NCBI GenBank assembly: GCA_016630905.1
Contig: WBMQ01000007.1
Coordinates: 1,426,001-1,490,000, forward strand
Source: Capillidium heterosporum
Taxonomy: Eukaryota; Entomophthoromycota; Entomophthoromycetes; Entomophthorales; Capillidiaceae
Direction of reading: 5' to 3'
Length of the DNA: 64,000 bases
In this document: positions 48,473 to 62,627 of the stretch, piece by piece
Layout of the letters: every line of letters begins with the position of its first letter
Position numbering within the stretch: position 1 is the first letter of the stretch
The notes under the pieces: model-generated
What the model was told of the DNA's origin: nothing
Databases searched by the model: none
What the model saw: only the letters and a program-made list of their open reading frames with translations
Translations under genes and position numbers: made by a program

Positions 48473-49009
48473 AAAAAATAATATAATTTGATAATTACTT
48501 TATAACTTAGCTAAAGAGCTAAGCTAACAAATTATATTATAATAAAGCTTTTAAATAATAACTAAGCTTATAATTATTTTTTAAATATATTATTAAAACT
48601 AATAAGTTAAAAATATTCATATTTAGCTTTAATTTTATAATTAATATTAAAAATACTATATTAAATATATACTAAGCTTACTAATTTTAACATTATATTG
48701 ATTTAGCTTTTTAGCTAAGTTATATATTAAATATTATATTAATTTTATAAGTAGCTTATATTTATACTATACTTTAATAAAATATTTTAAGCTAATTATT
48801 TTATTTTTGATTAATAATCTATTTTAAAATACTAGTTTTCTAACTTTTATTATAATAATTAGCTACTAATTTATTTAAATATATATATAATTAATTATTT
48901 TTTTAAGTATCAGATTTAAGAAAGTACTGATAAATCTAACTAATAATAGTATTATAATAATTATATATAATAAAATAGATTAAAATAATAAAATTAATAC
49001 TAATTACTA

Positions 49010-49745
49010 TAGGAAAGTTTTTCTAAAAGTGCAGGGCTAGGCTTAAGATAAGCTAATATAGTGGTAATCATATCAATAAAACTAAAGAAGCTCAATACCA
49101 TTACTTTAATAGCTAAGACTTATAATAAGGCTAAGGAAAATAGTAATATTTATTGGGTTTTAATACTTAATTCTATTTAATTAGCTCTAATCCTAATTTA
49201 GAGTGATTTTAATCTAATGCTATTTTGTAAATCCTAAGCTATTCTTAATCCAATCCTATTCTATATATTAACTTTAGGCTACTTTAAATTGGCAATATTT
49301 TGGTTCAACTCCTGGCTAATTTAACAATTATAGAAAATTGGGTCTAATCAGTGTGCAGTGATTATAATAAAAAGAAATTGAAATATTTATTATAAGATAA
49401 TTACTTATCCAAAAGTTATACAAATTAGAGGGATTTATATAGAGGTAAAAGATAAGAATAATAGGACAATGGAAATACTAATGACTAGTCCTTTATTAGG
49501 TAAATGGTGTATATCTATCATGCTTTAAAGATGGACCAAAAGAATCCATTAATGATATGTTATGACCTAATATATTAATTGTTATTTAGTTTAAGTAAAG
49601 ACTTTACCTTTTTGCAATTAATTATTAAGTAACTAAGATCTAATCTATTGTAAGGTTGAAACAGTATTAGAACTATGGTTCTTACAGCTAAAAGGGTTAT
49701 TAAGCTGATTCTCTAGAGAAGCCATTTAAGGTTTTGTTACAATTA
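49010..49745 (+). repeat. Less AT-biased unique-looking segment, possible third repeat family
   Basis: About 0.7 kb stands out from its surroundings by more C and G. I did not find a second copy in the window and no coding frame. It may be a young solo LTR or other insertion. Unidentified. Confidence 0.25.
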
Positions 49746-50749
49746 CTTAAAGAAAAGTAAATAAAGTAAGCTAAAAAAGTATAAAAATCAAACTATATAT
49801 TATTTAATAACTAAAAGGCTAATTAAAAACAAAACTTTATTTATAAATAAAATAAAAGATTAGATTACTATAAACAGCTTTAATAAAGAAAATATAATTA
49901 AAATATTAAAATAGCTATAATTAAAAGTTAGAATTAAAAGATAAGTAATAGCTATAAATAGTAAAGTAAAATGGTATTAAGATACTAACTTTAGATAATA
50001 ATTAAAAGACTTAAATACTTTTTTAATTTTTTAATAATAGTTATAATAAATAAAATAAGCTTTTATTTTTAACTACTTTTATTAATTAATTTAGCTAAAA
50101 AGGTATATAATAAGATTGATAATATATAGAAGAATTACTATTATTAGAATAGTAAGATTTAATAAAAAAGATTAAGATATATAGTATAGAATAGTTACTA
50201 ACTAAAGTGGTTTTAAATTAATAATTAGAAAATTAAGGATAATAAGAAAAATGTAGTAAAAAAAAAAATATTATCTAATAAATAATATTATAATAATTAA
50301 ATTTAGTATACTATATATAAATTATTAGATTTTAATAATAAACTATTAACTACAATATGTATTTACTTTTTTATTAAAAAAGAATTTATTTATATATTAT
50401 TAAACTATAATATATATACTTTTTAATTTTGAAAATTTTATTAAATTAGCTAAATTTACTTAACTACAAGTTTAGCTAATATTTATTATTTATTATAATA
50501 ATTAATATATTTCACTATGCCTAAATTTTTAATTTTACAAGTATATATATAAGTTATATAAAAGTATCTATTTTATTAAAATAAATATAAAGGGCTTAAG
50601 TTTTATTATAAAAAAATATTTTCATATTAGCTATAGTTTCACTTTATAAACTAAATTCAAGTTTAAAAATATTTTTATAGTAGAAATTAAGTAATCAATC
50701 CTGCACTAACTATATTTAATCTTTATACTTCTTAAAAATCACAATTATC

Positions 50750-51145
50750 TTTTAAAAGAACTAACTAAATTTTAATACTAAAGTTTAAATAAATATACTA
50801 AATATTTGATTTTTTTTTGCTATTAGTATAGTATAATTAAAAACTGATAATTTATATTTTTTTAAAACTAAAAGTTATATTGGCCTAATCTAAATCAATA
50901 ACTTAAACTAAACTAAATTTGAAAACTTAAGCTAAATAATAGATTTGATTACATTTTTTTAGTTTTGTAGCTATAATTATAGTTTTATTTATTTACTATT
51001 TTTAGATCAAACTTTAAATATAATTATCCTTTTTGTATAACCTTTGTATTAATTTTCTTAGCCTTTATAAAATATTGGCTACTATTACTACCTGATTAAC
51101 TCCTACTAATAAGCATTTTTAATAAATATTTTCCAACATTTATAT
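50750..51145 (-). mobile_element. R1-related repeat, reverse partial copy
   Basis: Reverse-complement match to the subfamily unit at 42.6 kb; decayed fragment next to the region upstream of the piggyBac remnant. Confidence 0.35.
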
Positions 51146-51480
51146 ATAAATTTAGTATATTATATAATCTAAATTTTAAAATGTAATAGTAATTTTTTAT
51201 AATTTTATATACTATTTTATAATTTAAAAAGATAGTTATATAAAACTTTATTTAGATATAGTAAATACTTTGGTTATTTTAAAAATTAAAATATAAAATT
51301 ATATTATAGTACTTTAAATCTTATCTATATTATTATAAGATAAAAATCTAAATATATTTTATTTAAAAATAGCATTAAAATTATTATATTTAATAAAGTT
51401 ACTAGTATCAATATTTTTAAATAAGTATTTAAATTAAATATAGCTACTTTATTAATATTTTATATAATAGTTAAATAAAA

Positions 51481-51510
<30 letters not shown>
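51481..51510. repeat. AAT/TAA microsatellite
   Basis: About ten tandem ATA/AAT units followed by ACACTATT. A simple-sequence tract. Confidence 0.8.
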
Positions 51511-51513
<3 letters not shown>

Positions 51514-51859
51514 ATTTCTAATAATAATAATTTTTAACTATTAATAAATATTACATTTTATAGTATATTATAAATTTAAAATTATAACTAAATAAACTTA
51601 CTAAATATTTAAAATTTAAAGTTTTAACTTTAAAAAATATCTTAAATTTTAATAGTAGCTTTATTTAAATATAAGCATATATGCATTTTAGGTATTTTAA
51701 GCAAGAAATAGGTTTATAATATATATATATTGCTTATTAAAATAATAGTATAAGTTTGCTATTATTTTAATTAAAAACTACTAATATAGATATATTTAAC
51801 TTTTATAATTAAGATTAATATTTTAAAGTTAAAGAATAACTTAATTATAATTATAAGTT

Positions 51860-53650
51860 AATTATCTTTATATAATGCTTATCAAAGTCAAAAAGCTATT
51901 TCTTAAGTAAAAGTCCAAATTATTAAAAAACTTTGCAAAACTAATATGTTCATCTTAATATAAAATACTTATATCTTATTTAGTTCATTATTTAAAACAT
52001 TATATAAAAAGTTTATCAAAAATAAAAATTATAAAAAATGTATATTTATTGATGCTGTAGATAATATAAATAAAAGGATTTAAAGTAAAAGGATTTATTA
52101 CATTAGCTATATTAGTATTTTACTATTTTTTAATGATTTTTTATAAAACCTATACTTTTAATAATAAGAATTTTTGAGTAGCAAGATATGTACCTTTTTT
52201 TTAATAATTTGTCTTTTTTAAAACCTTCTATATAATATGCTTAGGACCATTCTAATTAACTAGTTATAAATCTAAGATAAACTTTACAATCAATTTTATA
52301 AAGACAATAATTTTCATTTTAGATTTAAAATATTTTTTATATAATCTAAAAGTATTTACTATTGCTATTTAACATATAGTATAAAAGAAAATCCAAGTAT
52401 ACTACTTAGTTCTTTTGCAAATATATAAACTATAAGTAGCTAATTAGTTAAATATATATATACAAATTTTTTTGAATTATAGTTATTAACTACTTTAGGC
52501 TTTTACTAACTTTGGTAGCATTATTAATAGTTAAAATTATAATACCATTTTAATTTTGCTTTATAGTTATATTTTCTTTAGTCAAAGTTGGTTAAATTAT
52601 ACTATATGGTAAACTAGACCTATTATATTAAATAGTATCTATTAAGTTAATATTTTTATATAATAACCTTTTAGTAAGTATCAAACTAAAATACTAGTTA
52701 TCAATATAAGCTCTCTAATCTACCTTAGTTAGATTATCTATCAATCTTATAACTACTTCTTTACTAGTAAGTAGCTTCTTTAGTTGATATTCCTTTCTAT
52801 AATAAATATATATATGTATAGCTACTCTTATAGCAAATTTTAAAAACTTTAATGCTATAGCAACTCTGCTTAGAAAATTAAACTAATAGAAAATATAACT
52901 ATAGAATTTCACTAAGCTTTCATTAATATAAACAGTATTTCTAAAATAGTAAAGAAGTTTATATTGTTTTACAAAAATATCTATAAACTGCTTAACTTTC
53001 TCTATAACATAAAAGTAAATATATATATCATTGTATTTATCTAAACTTTATCAACTTTTAATTTGGCTATTGTTACAAAGATGCAATGCCTTCATCAATT
53101 CTTCAAATCTCTCACAGACCATAATATTTCTACAAATAGAATATCCTCTAAAAACTATGCTAGAAGACTAATAGTTGCAAAGGGTAGGTAGCTTAATAAA
53201 ACCCATTTGTAGTGTAATACCCAAAAACACAAGGATCTCATCAACATTGATATCAGTATATCAGTATAGACAGGATTGTTCTCATGCCCATATTGATTAG
53301 TTTCAGCCACTATATGGCTGAGAAGCTTATCAGTTATTAATAGTCGGTAGTAGTCATATGGAGTTTTACAATTTTCTATCAATTCAATATTAATTCTAGC
53401 CTTAGGATCATAAAATAACTTTCTAATAGGCTTAATAATATCTGAAGACCATTCATCAATTTCAATCTCTAGTACATTTGAGTCACTATCAAAGCTGAAT
53501 TCCAAAGTATACACAGTATGTTTTTGGTTCTTTCCATTAGTATTATTGCTAAAGCTGTAACTTGCACTATAAACAATTAGTTCAGAGGTATTGTTATTGC
53601 TATTATCATCTTCATCCCCACTGCTAGCTTTGTCTTCAGATATATCACTA
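51860..53650 (-). mobile_element. piggyBac-type DNA transposon remnant
   Basis: A decayed transposase lies on the minus strand. Its 5' part is still open from about 53644 to the stop at 53155: an acidic N-terminus (SEDKASSGDEDDNSNNN), then DEWSSDIIKPIRKLFYD and TPYDYYRLLITDKLLSHIVA, matching the piggyBac DDE_Tnp_1_7 domain. Towards lower coordinates broken frames keep recognisable pieces: MVCERFEELMKALHLCNNSQ near 53.1 kb, YINESLVKF near 52.9 kb where the family has IDE-x-M-x-x-FKGR, and YIDN with a following P near 52.65 kb. The first catalytic Asp position reads Asn, and many Trp/Gln/Arg codons have become stops, as expected from G-to-A/C-to-T mutation. Non-functional. Terminal repeats not identified. 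Confidence 0.7.
53155..53514 (-). pseudogene. piggyBac transposase N-terminal fragment
   Basis: The longest open stretch in the AT-rich block, 119 codons from an internal ATG (MYTLEFSFDSDSNV). It covers the Trp-containing start of the transposase domain and the FF-like/TNQY block. It is part of the broken element and not a gene of its own. Confidence 0.7.
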
Positions 53651-54239
53651 TATTACATTGGATTATAATAGGTTAAAATAGTGTTTTTATGCTAAGTTAA
53701 CATTTTTTAAATAAGGTGAAAGATATATATTAGTATATTGATTGAACTAACATTTATATATTTTCATTATAATTTTTACATAATAAAGCGTTTCATTAAT
53801 TTAAACCTAGTATATAATAGTAATAAAGGGTTAAAAACTTTTTAACCTATATGATGAGAATTATACATCCTTTTAGCCTTAATTGAGCATAAAATCCTTT
53901 GATAGAATTGATCATATAAAAATCAACCATATAAATAAGAGTTCAAGTTTTCAATTTTTTGAGCACTTTTGTGTTTCATATATTCAAATTCATATATAGT
54001 GTTTTGAAAATTTTAGGGTCTCTACTTTTGAAAATTACTAAAAAGTGGTCTATCAACTATAGGTTAAAATTAATATTCCTAAGTATTTTAAAGTGCTTAC
54101 AAGTATTAGAAAGCTGATTTTAAAGATAGACTATATTATTTTTATTATTTTATAAACTTTTATAGCTAGGTTTTTGTTATTGATTTAAAAGGAATAAAAT
54201 ATATTGTACCTGCTATTATTAAGCTTAAACTAGTCTACT

Positions 54240-54960
54240 TTGTAATATCTTAATTGTTGCAATTTTCATCATTTAGGTCATAGATCTATTTTTTATTTTT
54301 TAATAATATTTGCTAATTTTATATTTTCAATTTATAACTATCTTAGTTATAAATCTACTCTAAATATTAAATATTTTGATAATATTAATTCTTTTTTAGT
54401 TTTAACCATTACTTATAAAGTTTAGCTAAAAAGGCTAATATACTGTTAATTATTATAACTAAATTTACTATATTTAGTTAATAGAATTAGCTATTATACT
54501 ACTAATGGTTATAACTTCTAAGTACTTTTTATTTATAAAATTATTAACTACAAAAAGTAATCTAATCACTCTAAAAAACTATAACCAAGGCACTATAGGT
54601 ATATTTAAACCCTTTAGCTATTACTAAAGCTAGTATTTTAATAATACTTTATCTGGCTATTTTATAGATACTATTTATTTTTTATTTTTAGCTATAGTAG
54701 TTTTTAATAGCTTAATTACTTTTCTTAGTTTATGAATAAAGTCTTGTCTAATTATATTTTTCAGTATAGTATTAAGTAATCTATTCTCACTGTTCTTCTA
54801 GCCTTAAAATACTTACTAATAATTCTTGCTATTTTTAAATCCTACCATTTTCTTTAAGCAATTAACAATAGTAATATAATTAGCCCTTTTAAGTAATATT
54901 GTCCTATTAGTCAACCTTTGCCTTTAATCTAATACTATAGCATTAGCCATTTTTAACTAT
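54240..54960 (-). mobile_element. LTR-like repeat, family R2, reverse copy
   Basis: Matches the 44.3-45.2 kb unit along most of its length (shared ATTTATAACTATCTTAG segment and the following block), more decayed. Confidence 0.35.
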
Positions 54961-57900
54961 TAATTAGCAAGCCTTTTCTACTTAGCACTAGCCTATACCT
55001 AAGTTTTAATCAATTACTTATACTAAGTAGTTTAAATTAATTATTTCTATTTTAACTTAGCTTTTTAAATACTTTAGAATAGCAAGTTAATATTTATTAG
55101 AAATTCTAAAATAGCAATAAAATTAAGAATATTCAAGTTGAATTAATTCTAATTATTTATAAAATAATATTTAAGCTGGCTATAGTTTTACATAATAGTT
55201 AAAATTCAAGCATAATAATTTATATACTAAAGCTATAAATTAGCATATACTTTTATTATTTTTAAAAATCAATCTTCATTAAAATTTAACTAAAAATTAT
55301 TTACTTCTATATTATATAATACATAACATAAAATCCATTAGAATAATAGTATAGATAGTTAAATATTATATAAATACTTGAATTTAAAAATCTACTAATT
55401 TAAAAGTCTATACAAGCTATATAACATATATTAATTTTTTAAACATTTAATGAAAAAAATTCATTACTACTATATACTTTAGATATGTATTATCTCTTAT
55501 TCTTTAAAGTACTATTACTTAGTTCCTAGTATTTTAAATTATTACTAGTTTACATAAATTTATCAATTAATTCTAATATAATATAGTTTTATATACCTTA
55601 AACTTCAATACTTTACCTACCTTACAGATTAATTAGTACCTACTTTAGTAGTAGAATACTATAACTAATAGATAGTTCTGCTTTATTATAAAAAAGAAAC
55701 TACTTATATATTATTAAGCTATACCTTTTTCCAAAGTTATGATAAAAAATAAAACTTGTTACTAAAAAGATTAGGATTTTAGATAGAGCTTCTTTTAATT
55801 TAAATTATTTTAGCTTTTAATTTTAGGATTATAAAATTATTGATAATAGAAAATTAATTGTATAATTTTATAATAAACTCAAATACATTTTTTTTAATTT
55901 ATCTAATTTATTACTTTTTCTATATTTTCTTAAAAGCTTTATTATAATGCTATAGCTTAAAATGTAAGATATATTTAACTTTATATAAATATTGCTTTTC
56001 TTATATTATGAAGAATTTAGTATCTAGATAAAGTTATCAATCTCAATAGTTAAAACTTATTTTCTTTATAAAGTAATAAGTAAACAATTTAAAGTCAAAA
56101 TCAAACTAAGTTTTCATTCTTAATAAAAACCTAGCAATTAATTAATATGATGAATAATAAATCAATTGAAATTTAAAGTATAGAAAAATAGGTAAGTGTG
56201 CAGCCTAAATCATTTGTCAAATAGTAGTACACTTATAGGTTATTAATAAAAATGGTTCAAAATTAATTTAAAATTTAGCTTTAAAGCTAGAAATAATATA
56301 GATCTATAATATTTTCGTTGAATCCTTTTATCTAATAATGGACTCATACTTAAGTTTTAATTAAATTTCTAAATAATTTAGACTTAGGATTTAATTACTA
56401 TTTTCAATCTTTTTATTATCTATTTTGTTTTTACAGTTTTCTTAAAAAAGCAATTTACAAATACTTCTAATTAGTTAAACTTTAGCACTAAAGCCAATTT
56501 CATTCTAAAATAAACTATATAAGGATGTTTCTTAGCACAATTAAAGAATCTTTAAACAAAGCAAATTTTTAGTAAATGTTGGTTTATTTATAACTAAAAT
56601 ATCTTACAAATACTTTATCCTAGTATACTTTAAGGCATAACAAGCATAATCTATCTTTTTAATAAAGCTTTTGTTTATATTTCTACACCTTTATTTACCT
56701 CTATTCTTATCTTTTTTAAATCCATCTAATTTGTATAATATTCTAAAATGAGGCTATATTAGAAGATTCTAATTTGAATTATATTTACTAATGCTTTTTA
56801 GTAAGTATTAAAATAAATTGTTAGATTAGAGTTAGCAGAATTAGGATTAAAGCTAATTAACTAGATTAGAAATTCAAGTATCCTATAGATTCTTATATTT
56901 TATATAGTATTATTATATTGATATCTTCTTTTACTTTATACATTTATTTTAGGTCCAAATTGTAACAAAATAGTTAATAGTCAAAGCAATAACTGTGTTT
57001 TTTATTTCAATTATTTTATTAAGTATGCTATTTTACTTTAAATTTAACTAGCATTTATTAATAGCATTCTAAAATGAGAAATAAGTATATTTTAAACTAC
57101 TAAACTATAAATTATAGTAGAATACTATTGTTAGTTAGATATATAATGTAATTTAAATAATTTTAGTACTATTAGCAACATATTGTGTTAATATTGATTT
57201 AAGTAAATAAATGCATAATAATAATTCAACTATTTAATAGCTAGCCTTATTACATTATAGCATATTATTAGTAAATTATTTAAATATTTTGTAGATGGTT
57301 TATATTTTAATTATCTAATGTTATCCTTTACCTATTCTTTTTACTTTAAATTGCTATTTGATAAATTTTTATAAGTATACCCATTGCTTAACAATAATTT
57401 TGGATTTTCAATAGACTTATATAGTTAAATTAAGTTCTTTAGAAGATTACTATAATTTAAGTATTTAACTTTCCTTTTTTAAAAAATAAAAATATTAAAT
57501 TGTTTAAGAATTTCAAATAGTATATAAAAACACTGTATCTATATTATAGGCTAGCTAATTTAAATATATTTGAATTCTTTATTACTAATAAATATACTCA
57601 AAGCACTTTATCTTTGAAAACTTTTGGAAAGGAATATTTAATTATTTAATTAAGCTAATTCAACTTAAATCTAATATCTTGAAATCTAAAAAAACATAAA
57701 CTAAATTATAGTATTTCTTTCTTTTTATCCGAGTTTCGATATATTACTCACAACATAGGAGATAGTAATAACCTCATATAATTTATAGTATTTTTCAAGA
57801 GGCAGATATATAATCTAATTATATAAATGCACTATTGAAGTTAGGATTTAATGACATGTATATTCTAGAAAGTACTATTAATTTCGACTAATAATGGCTT

Positions 57901-58269
57901 TATATTAAAATAGGTCAGAGGAGTAGTAATGTTAATTATTATATTAGCAATTTAAACTATTTAAATGTAATTAGTCTGAAAAGAAGTTAAAGTTTAAAAA
58001 TATTTTGCTAAAAGGATAGCGAATTTGGACTACTTAGTAGTGTTTTACATATAACTAGGATATTTATAAATATGATTTTACTTGTAAATTAGGATATAGA
58101 ATCAGACTATTAAGAAACATCTATAGCTAATAAGGTAGAATGTTAGTGAAAAGTAAGCAGAGAGTTTAAATACCTTTATATTTTATAATAGCTAATTTAA
58201 ATATATATTATCTATCTTTATATTTAAATAAGTGGATAAAATTTAAGTTAGTTGAACTTTAGAAGGTAA

Positions 58270-58905
58270 AACAGTATTGAGCAGCATTGACAAGTAAACT
58301 TACCAACAGGAGTTAGTTAAGATGCAGCAGCCAATATTCTATAAAGGTTTAAGAGGCTAGTAATAAAGCTTGATAAGGAGTAAACCCATGCTTAGTACTT
58401 GATTTAGAAGCAGTAGGCAGGCAGGAATAATTTAATTATAGCTATAAGGTTAATGAATTTAATTAGATACATTAAGTTTATTAGTTTAATTAAGTTTTAA
58501 GTTTTGTTTAGTTTGGTTCAGATCAATCCAACTTTCTTACTTGGATATTAATTCTTAGGTTTCAATTATACTAATACAGTAAGTCAATATTATGTTAATA
58601 GTAGAAAATACTAAAAGATTTATGATGTTTATTTAATAATCACTTAGCTTACTACTAGGTTCACTGTAGACTTTATATACATGACTTGTCTTAAGTAGTT
58701 GGTACTTTAAATACTAAAAATTAATAGTTTACTTAATTTACTGGTATAATGTTTAGATAATGTAGAGGTTAATTAAAAATAATTCCTGCTTAAAAGGTAA
58801 AAATATCTAGTAATAATAGGAAGAAGCTAATATATAGCTCAAGTTGAGATATAACTTAAATTTTAACTATTAAGTAAAACTATAATTAATTTAAAAAGCT
58901 TTTCT
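58270..58905 (+). mobile_element. LTR-like repeat, family R1, divergent copy
   Basis: Shares the 5' block (GTTAGTTAAGATGCAGCAGC region) and the CACTTAGCTTACTACTAGG block with R1 copies but is clearly more distant. Non-coding. Confidence 0.35.
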
Positions 58906-59344
58906 AAAGCTATTTAGTATAGAACAAATTTATATTATAATATTGGCCAGCTAATATAGATATAGAAATTAATTTCTAGCTAATATTAATATAATCCCTA
59001 TAGAACTACTAGCTAAAAATTCTTTATAATGTATAATCAGAGAAATTTAATTCTAAATCTACAATTTAGAATCTAAAAAGAAAAAAATATAATAATTTTA
59101 ATAAAATACTTTACAAAATCTTTTGTCTTATAAAATAATATCCTAAGATTTGCTATATATACTATAGTTTAAAGATATATTTTAATAAAGCAAAAGGTTT
59201 TATTCTGATTGTAATTATTTACTTTAATAGTTAGAATATATTTTATTTGTAAAATACTAATTGAATAATATTATATATTTTAAATTAAGCCTAAATTCTT
59301 ATTATAAAGTTTATATAGATAAGTTTAGCAAACTAATAATTAAC

Positions 59345-60100
59345 TATAATATTACAACCCTAGTTGTTCCAAATTTTTACTACTAGGTCATAAATCTAGT
59401 TTACTTGTATTCTTTTGCTAATGTTTATCTATTATAAACCCAATTATCATTTTTATTATAAATTATTTAACTTCTTAAACTTTATTTAATACAAATGGAT
59501 AAAACTATACTAAATTAGCTTTTATAAAATTTAAAGGCAATTAAACTTTCCAATTATTATTAAAGCTTAGTTCTTAATAACTCCTACCTAGTTATATACA
59601 ATTATTACTACCTTAAATTCTATCTTTTTTTACTTAATAATTGTTAAGCAATCTGATTTTGTGTTTCTAGCTTTTGAATCTAACATATTTTTTAATTTTA
59701 TCTAATACTATTTTAATCTTTTAGCTACCTTTAAATCCTATCTTTTTTAGGCAATTAATATTACTAATATAGCCAATACTTTAAAGCTAAACCTTATATA
59801 TTAGCTAACTTTTACCATTAATTTTACTATTATATAATTATTTCTTATACTATAGATTCTTTTTCTTACTATTTACTTTACTATTTAATAACTTTAAAAT
59901 ATTATTATTAATATAGTGGTAGAACTTAGCTCTATTTTTTTAATATATTATATTAGCTACTTATAGCACTATATTATTTTTAGTTAGATCTAATAATATT
60001 TTTTAGATTTATATTAGCATTATAGCTATAGTTAAAGTATAAGCTTTCTTTTTATATTGCCTTATTATTAACTTTTTACCTTTAAAAAATATTAGTTATT
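59345..60100 (-). mobile_element. LTR-like repeat, family R2, divergent reverse copy
   Basis: Begins with the TACAACCCTAGTTGTTCC end typical of R2 and contains weaker matches to the rest of the unit. Confidence 0.3.
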
Positions 60101-60989
60101 GCCTTTTAGCTAAGTTATATATTAAATATTTGATTATTTTTATTTTTAGGTAGCTTAATTAGCACTATCTAACAGTATACTTTAGATTATATAATTTTAT
60201 CTTTTATTTATTTAATTGCTAATAATCTAAATTACTATTAATAATTTAAATTTCATCTAGAATCAATTATATAATTTTATTTTATTTATTTTAAATTCTA
60301 AGCTTTTTAAATTATTACTTTGCAGACTAATTAGTATTTAACTTTAATACTAGATTACTATAATAATGTTTTATTATTGAGATTATTTATATATTATTAA
60401 GTTATAATTTTATAGAAAAATATAATATATAATAGTGACTAGTTATTTTTACTAAGTGCTTAGCAACTAGCTAAAACTTCTAATTAATAGATTTTAGCTA
60501 AACTTAGTGAGTTCTTTAGTATTAGATGTGATATCTATTATACTATAGACTAACTAATATAAATATAGTCAAATCTCAATACTAATAAAATTTTTAAAAT
60601 TCTTAATTTCTGTAAATCTACTAGCTAAAAAACTTTAAATGTTTAATTAAACTAATCTAACAAAATCCTACCTCTTTTTTTCTTTCTATACTAAAACTTT
60701 AATATATATTATAACTTGAAAGATAGTTATAACTTTGATAATCTATAAGTGGATTCTTTTCCAATAAGGAGTAGATATATGTTTTAGTTATAATAGTTTA
60801 TTATTAAAGTTATAAGAAAATATTTCAAAATTAGTTATAGTATTACTCTATAAACTAAATTTAAGTTATATTCCAAAATTATATAACTAGTTAATATTTT
60901 TTTAAAATTAGAGATTTCCTCTTTTTTAGTAAAAATTAAGTAATTAACTTTATACTAACTACTTTTAAATTTTTATACTTTCTAAAGCT

Positions 60990-61480
60990 AGCAATAATCT
61001 TCTAAAACCTAATAAATTTTAATATCAAAGCTTAAATAAATACTAATCACTAGTATCTAAAATATTTACTACTAAAGATAAACTATCTATATAAGGTTTA
61101 TAGTAAACTTAGTAGTAAGTTAAGTAATTAATTAATAAATATATTAAATATTAAATATTTTCTTTTGTTATTAGTATAGTATAATTTATAATTAAGAATT
61201 TGCATTCCTCCAAAACTAAGATTTGCATAGATCTAAACCAAATCTAAAAACTAAACTAAATTTTAAAATATAATTTCTAATCAATAAATTTAACTACCTT
61301 TTTTAGCTTTATAAGCTATAATTAAAGTATTCCTATTTTTTAGCACTTTTAAATCAAAATTTAAGAATAAGTTTCTTATGTAATCTTTTTATTAACTTCT
61401 TTAGTCTTTATAAAGTATTAGCTACTATAGTATTTTAGCTATCTTTTACTAATAAGTATTTTTAGTAATATTTTTTAATA
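60990..61480 (-). mobile_element. R1-related repeat, reverse copy
   Basis: Reverse-complement match to the 42.6 kb unit, partial and decayed. Confidence 0.35.
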
Positions 61481-61844
61481 ATTTAGTTAAAAAACTAATT
61501 TAACATTTATTATATTATAAGCTAACTAATATAGATTTATTAATTATCTTATAATTAAATATTTATATAAACTTGATTTTCATAATACTATTAGCTAGAA
61601 ATTTTTAAAAATATTTAATTAAAGTAATTTTAAAATTTTTTTCTTTTTTTTAATTATTTTTCTCATTTCTTTTACTTTGATATATATATCAACTTAGCTT
61701 TTAGGCTAAGTTAGATGTTGAATAGTATAATATTTATTTTCTATAAGAAACTTGTAAATTAGTAGCTATTAAATAAAATATTTAAGTTATATAGTTATTT
61801 ATTTGTTTTTATACTTTAAATACCTACTATAAAATTTAGAAAAA

Positions 61845-62460
61845 TACTATTAGATCCAACTAATAATATAGTAAGTAATAAAAGAAAAACTAATGCTTAT
61901 TACTATATTAGTAATAAAGAATTAGATTTTTTAAAAGGTAGATTGGATAACTAAATAAAGAAGATATACTATAAAAATATCTATATAATAGTAGTTATAT
62001 TTTAGTTTTAGAAAATATTAGAAAAAATATATAAAAGCTTAAGTATAGACTAAAGCTAGATTAAAAAAGACTTATTAGGTAAAGATTAGAAACTAGCTAG
62101 TACTACTATATTAAAATCAAAGATAAAAGTAGGCTAATAAATTAATATTAGCTTAAAAAAGTTCATTATATTAGTAATACTAATTGCTTAAAAAGATAAG
62201 ATTCAAGAATAATAAAGGTTATTAATAGGTAGAAAGAATAAAAAAATTAGACTATATAAAAATACTATACTAAAATAAAAAAATAAGTAAAAAAACAAAA
62301 TTTTATTTAAAAAATGAAATTAGGCTGTTATAATAGTTATACCTAAAAAGTAAAGTAATAGCTATTAAAAAATAGTAAGGTGGAACATTATTTAGTTACT
62401 AACTTTTAGTAGCATCTTAAAGATTTAAATACCTTTTTAATATTTTAGCAATATTTACTA
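61845..62460 (+). mobile_element. LTR-like repeat, family R2, forward copy
   Basis: Runs parallel with the copy at 45.64 kb for about 0.6 kb; the pair is the clearest long duplicate in the block. An R1 copy starts about 170 bp further on. Confidence 0.45.
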
Positions 62461-62627
62461 AGAATTACTAATATATAGCCAAAACTAAAAATATAAAAAA
62501 ATAGTTAAGAATATTTAATATTAACTTAGCTTTTAAGTTAAATTAGGTATTAAATATTAAAACTTTTATTTTTTATAAGGAATCTACAATTTTGCTACTA
62601 CTAAATAAAGTATTTTAGGATTATACT

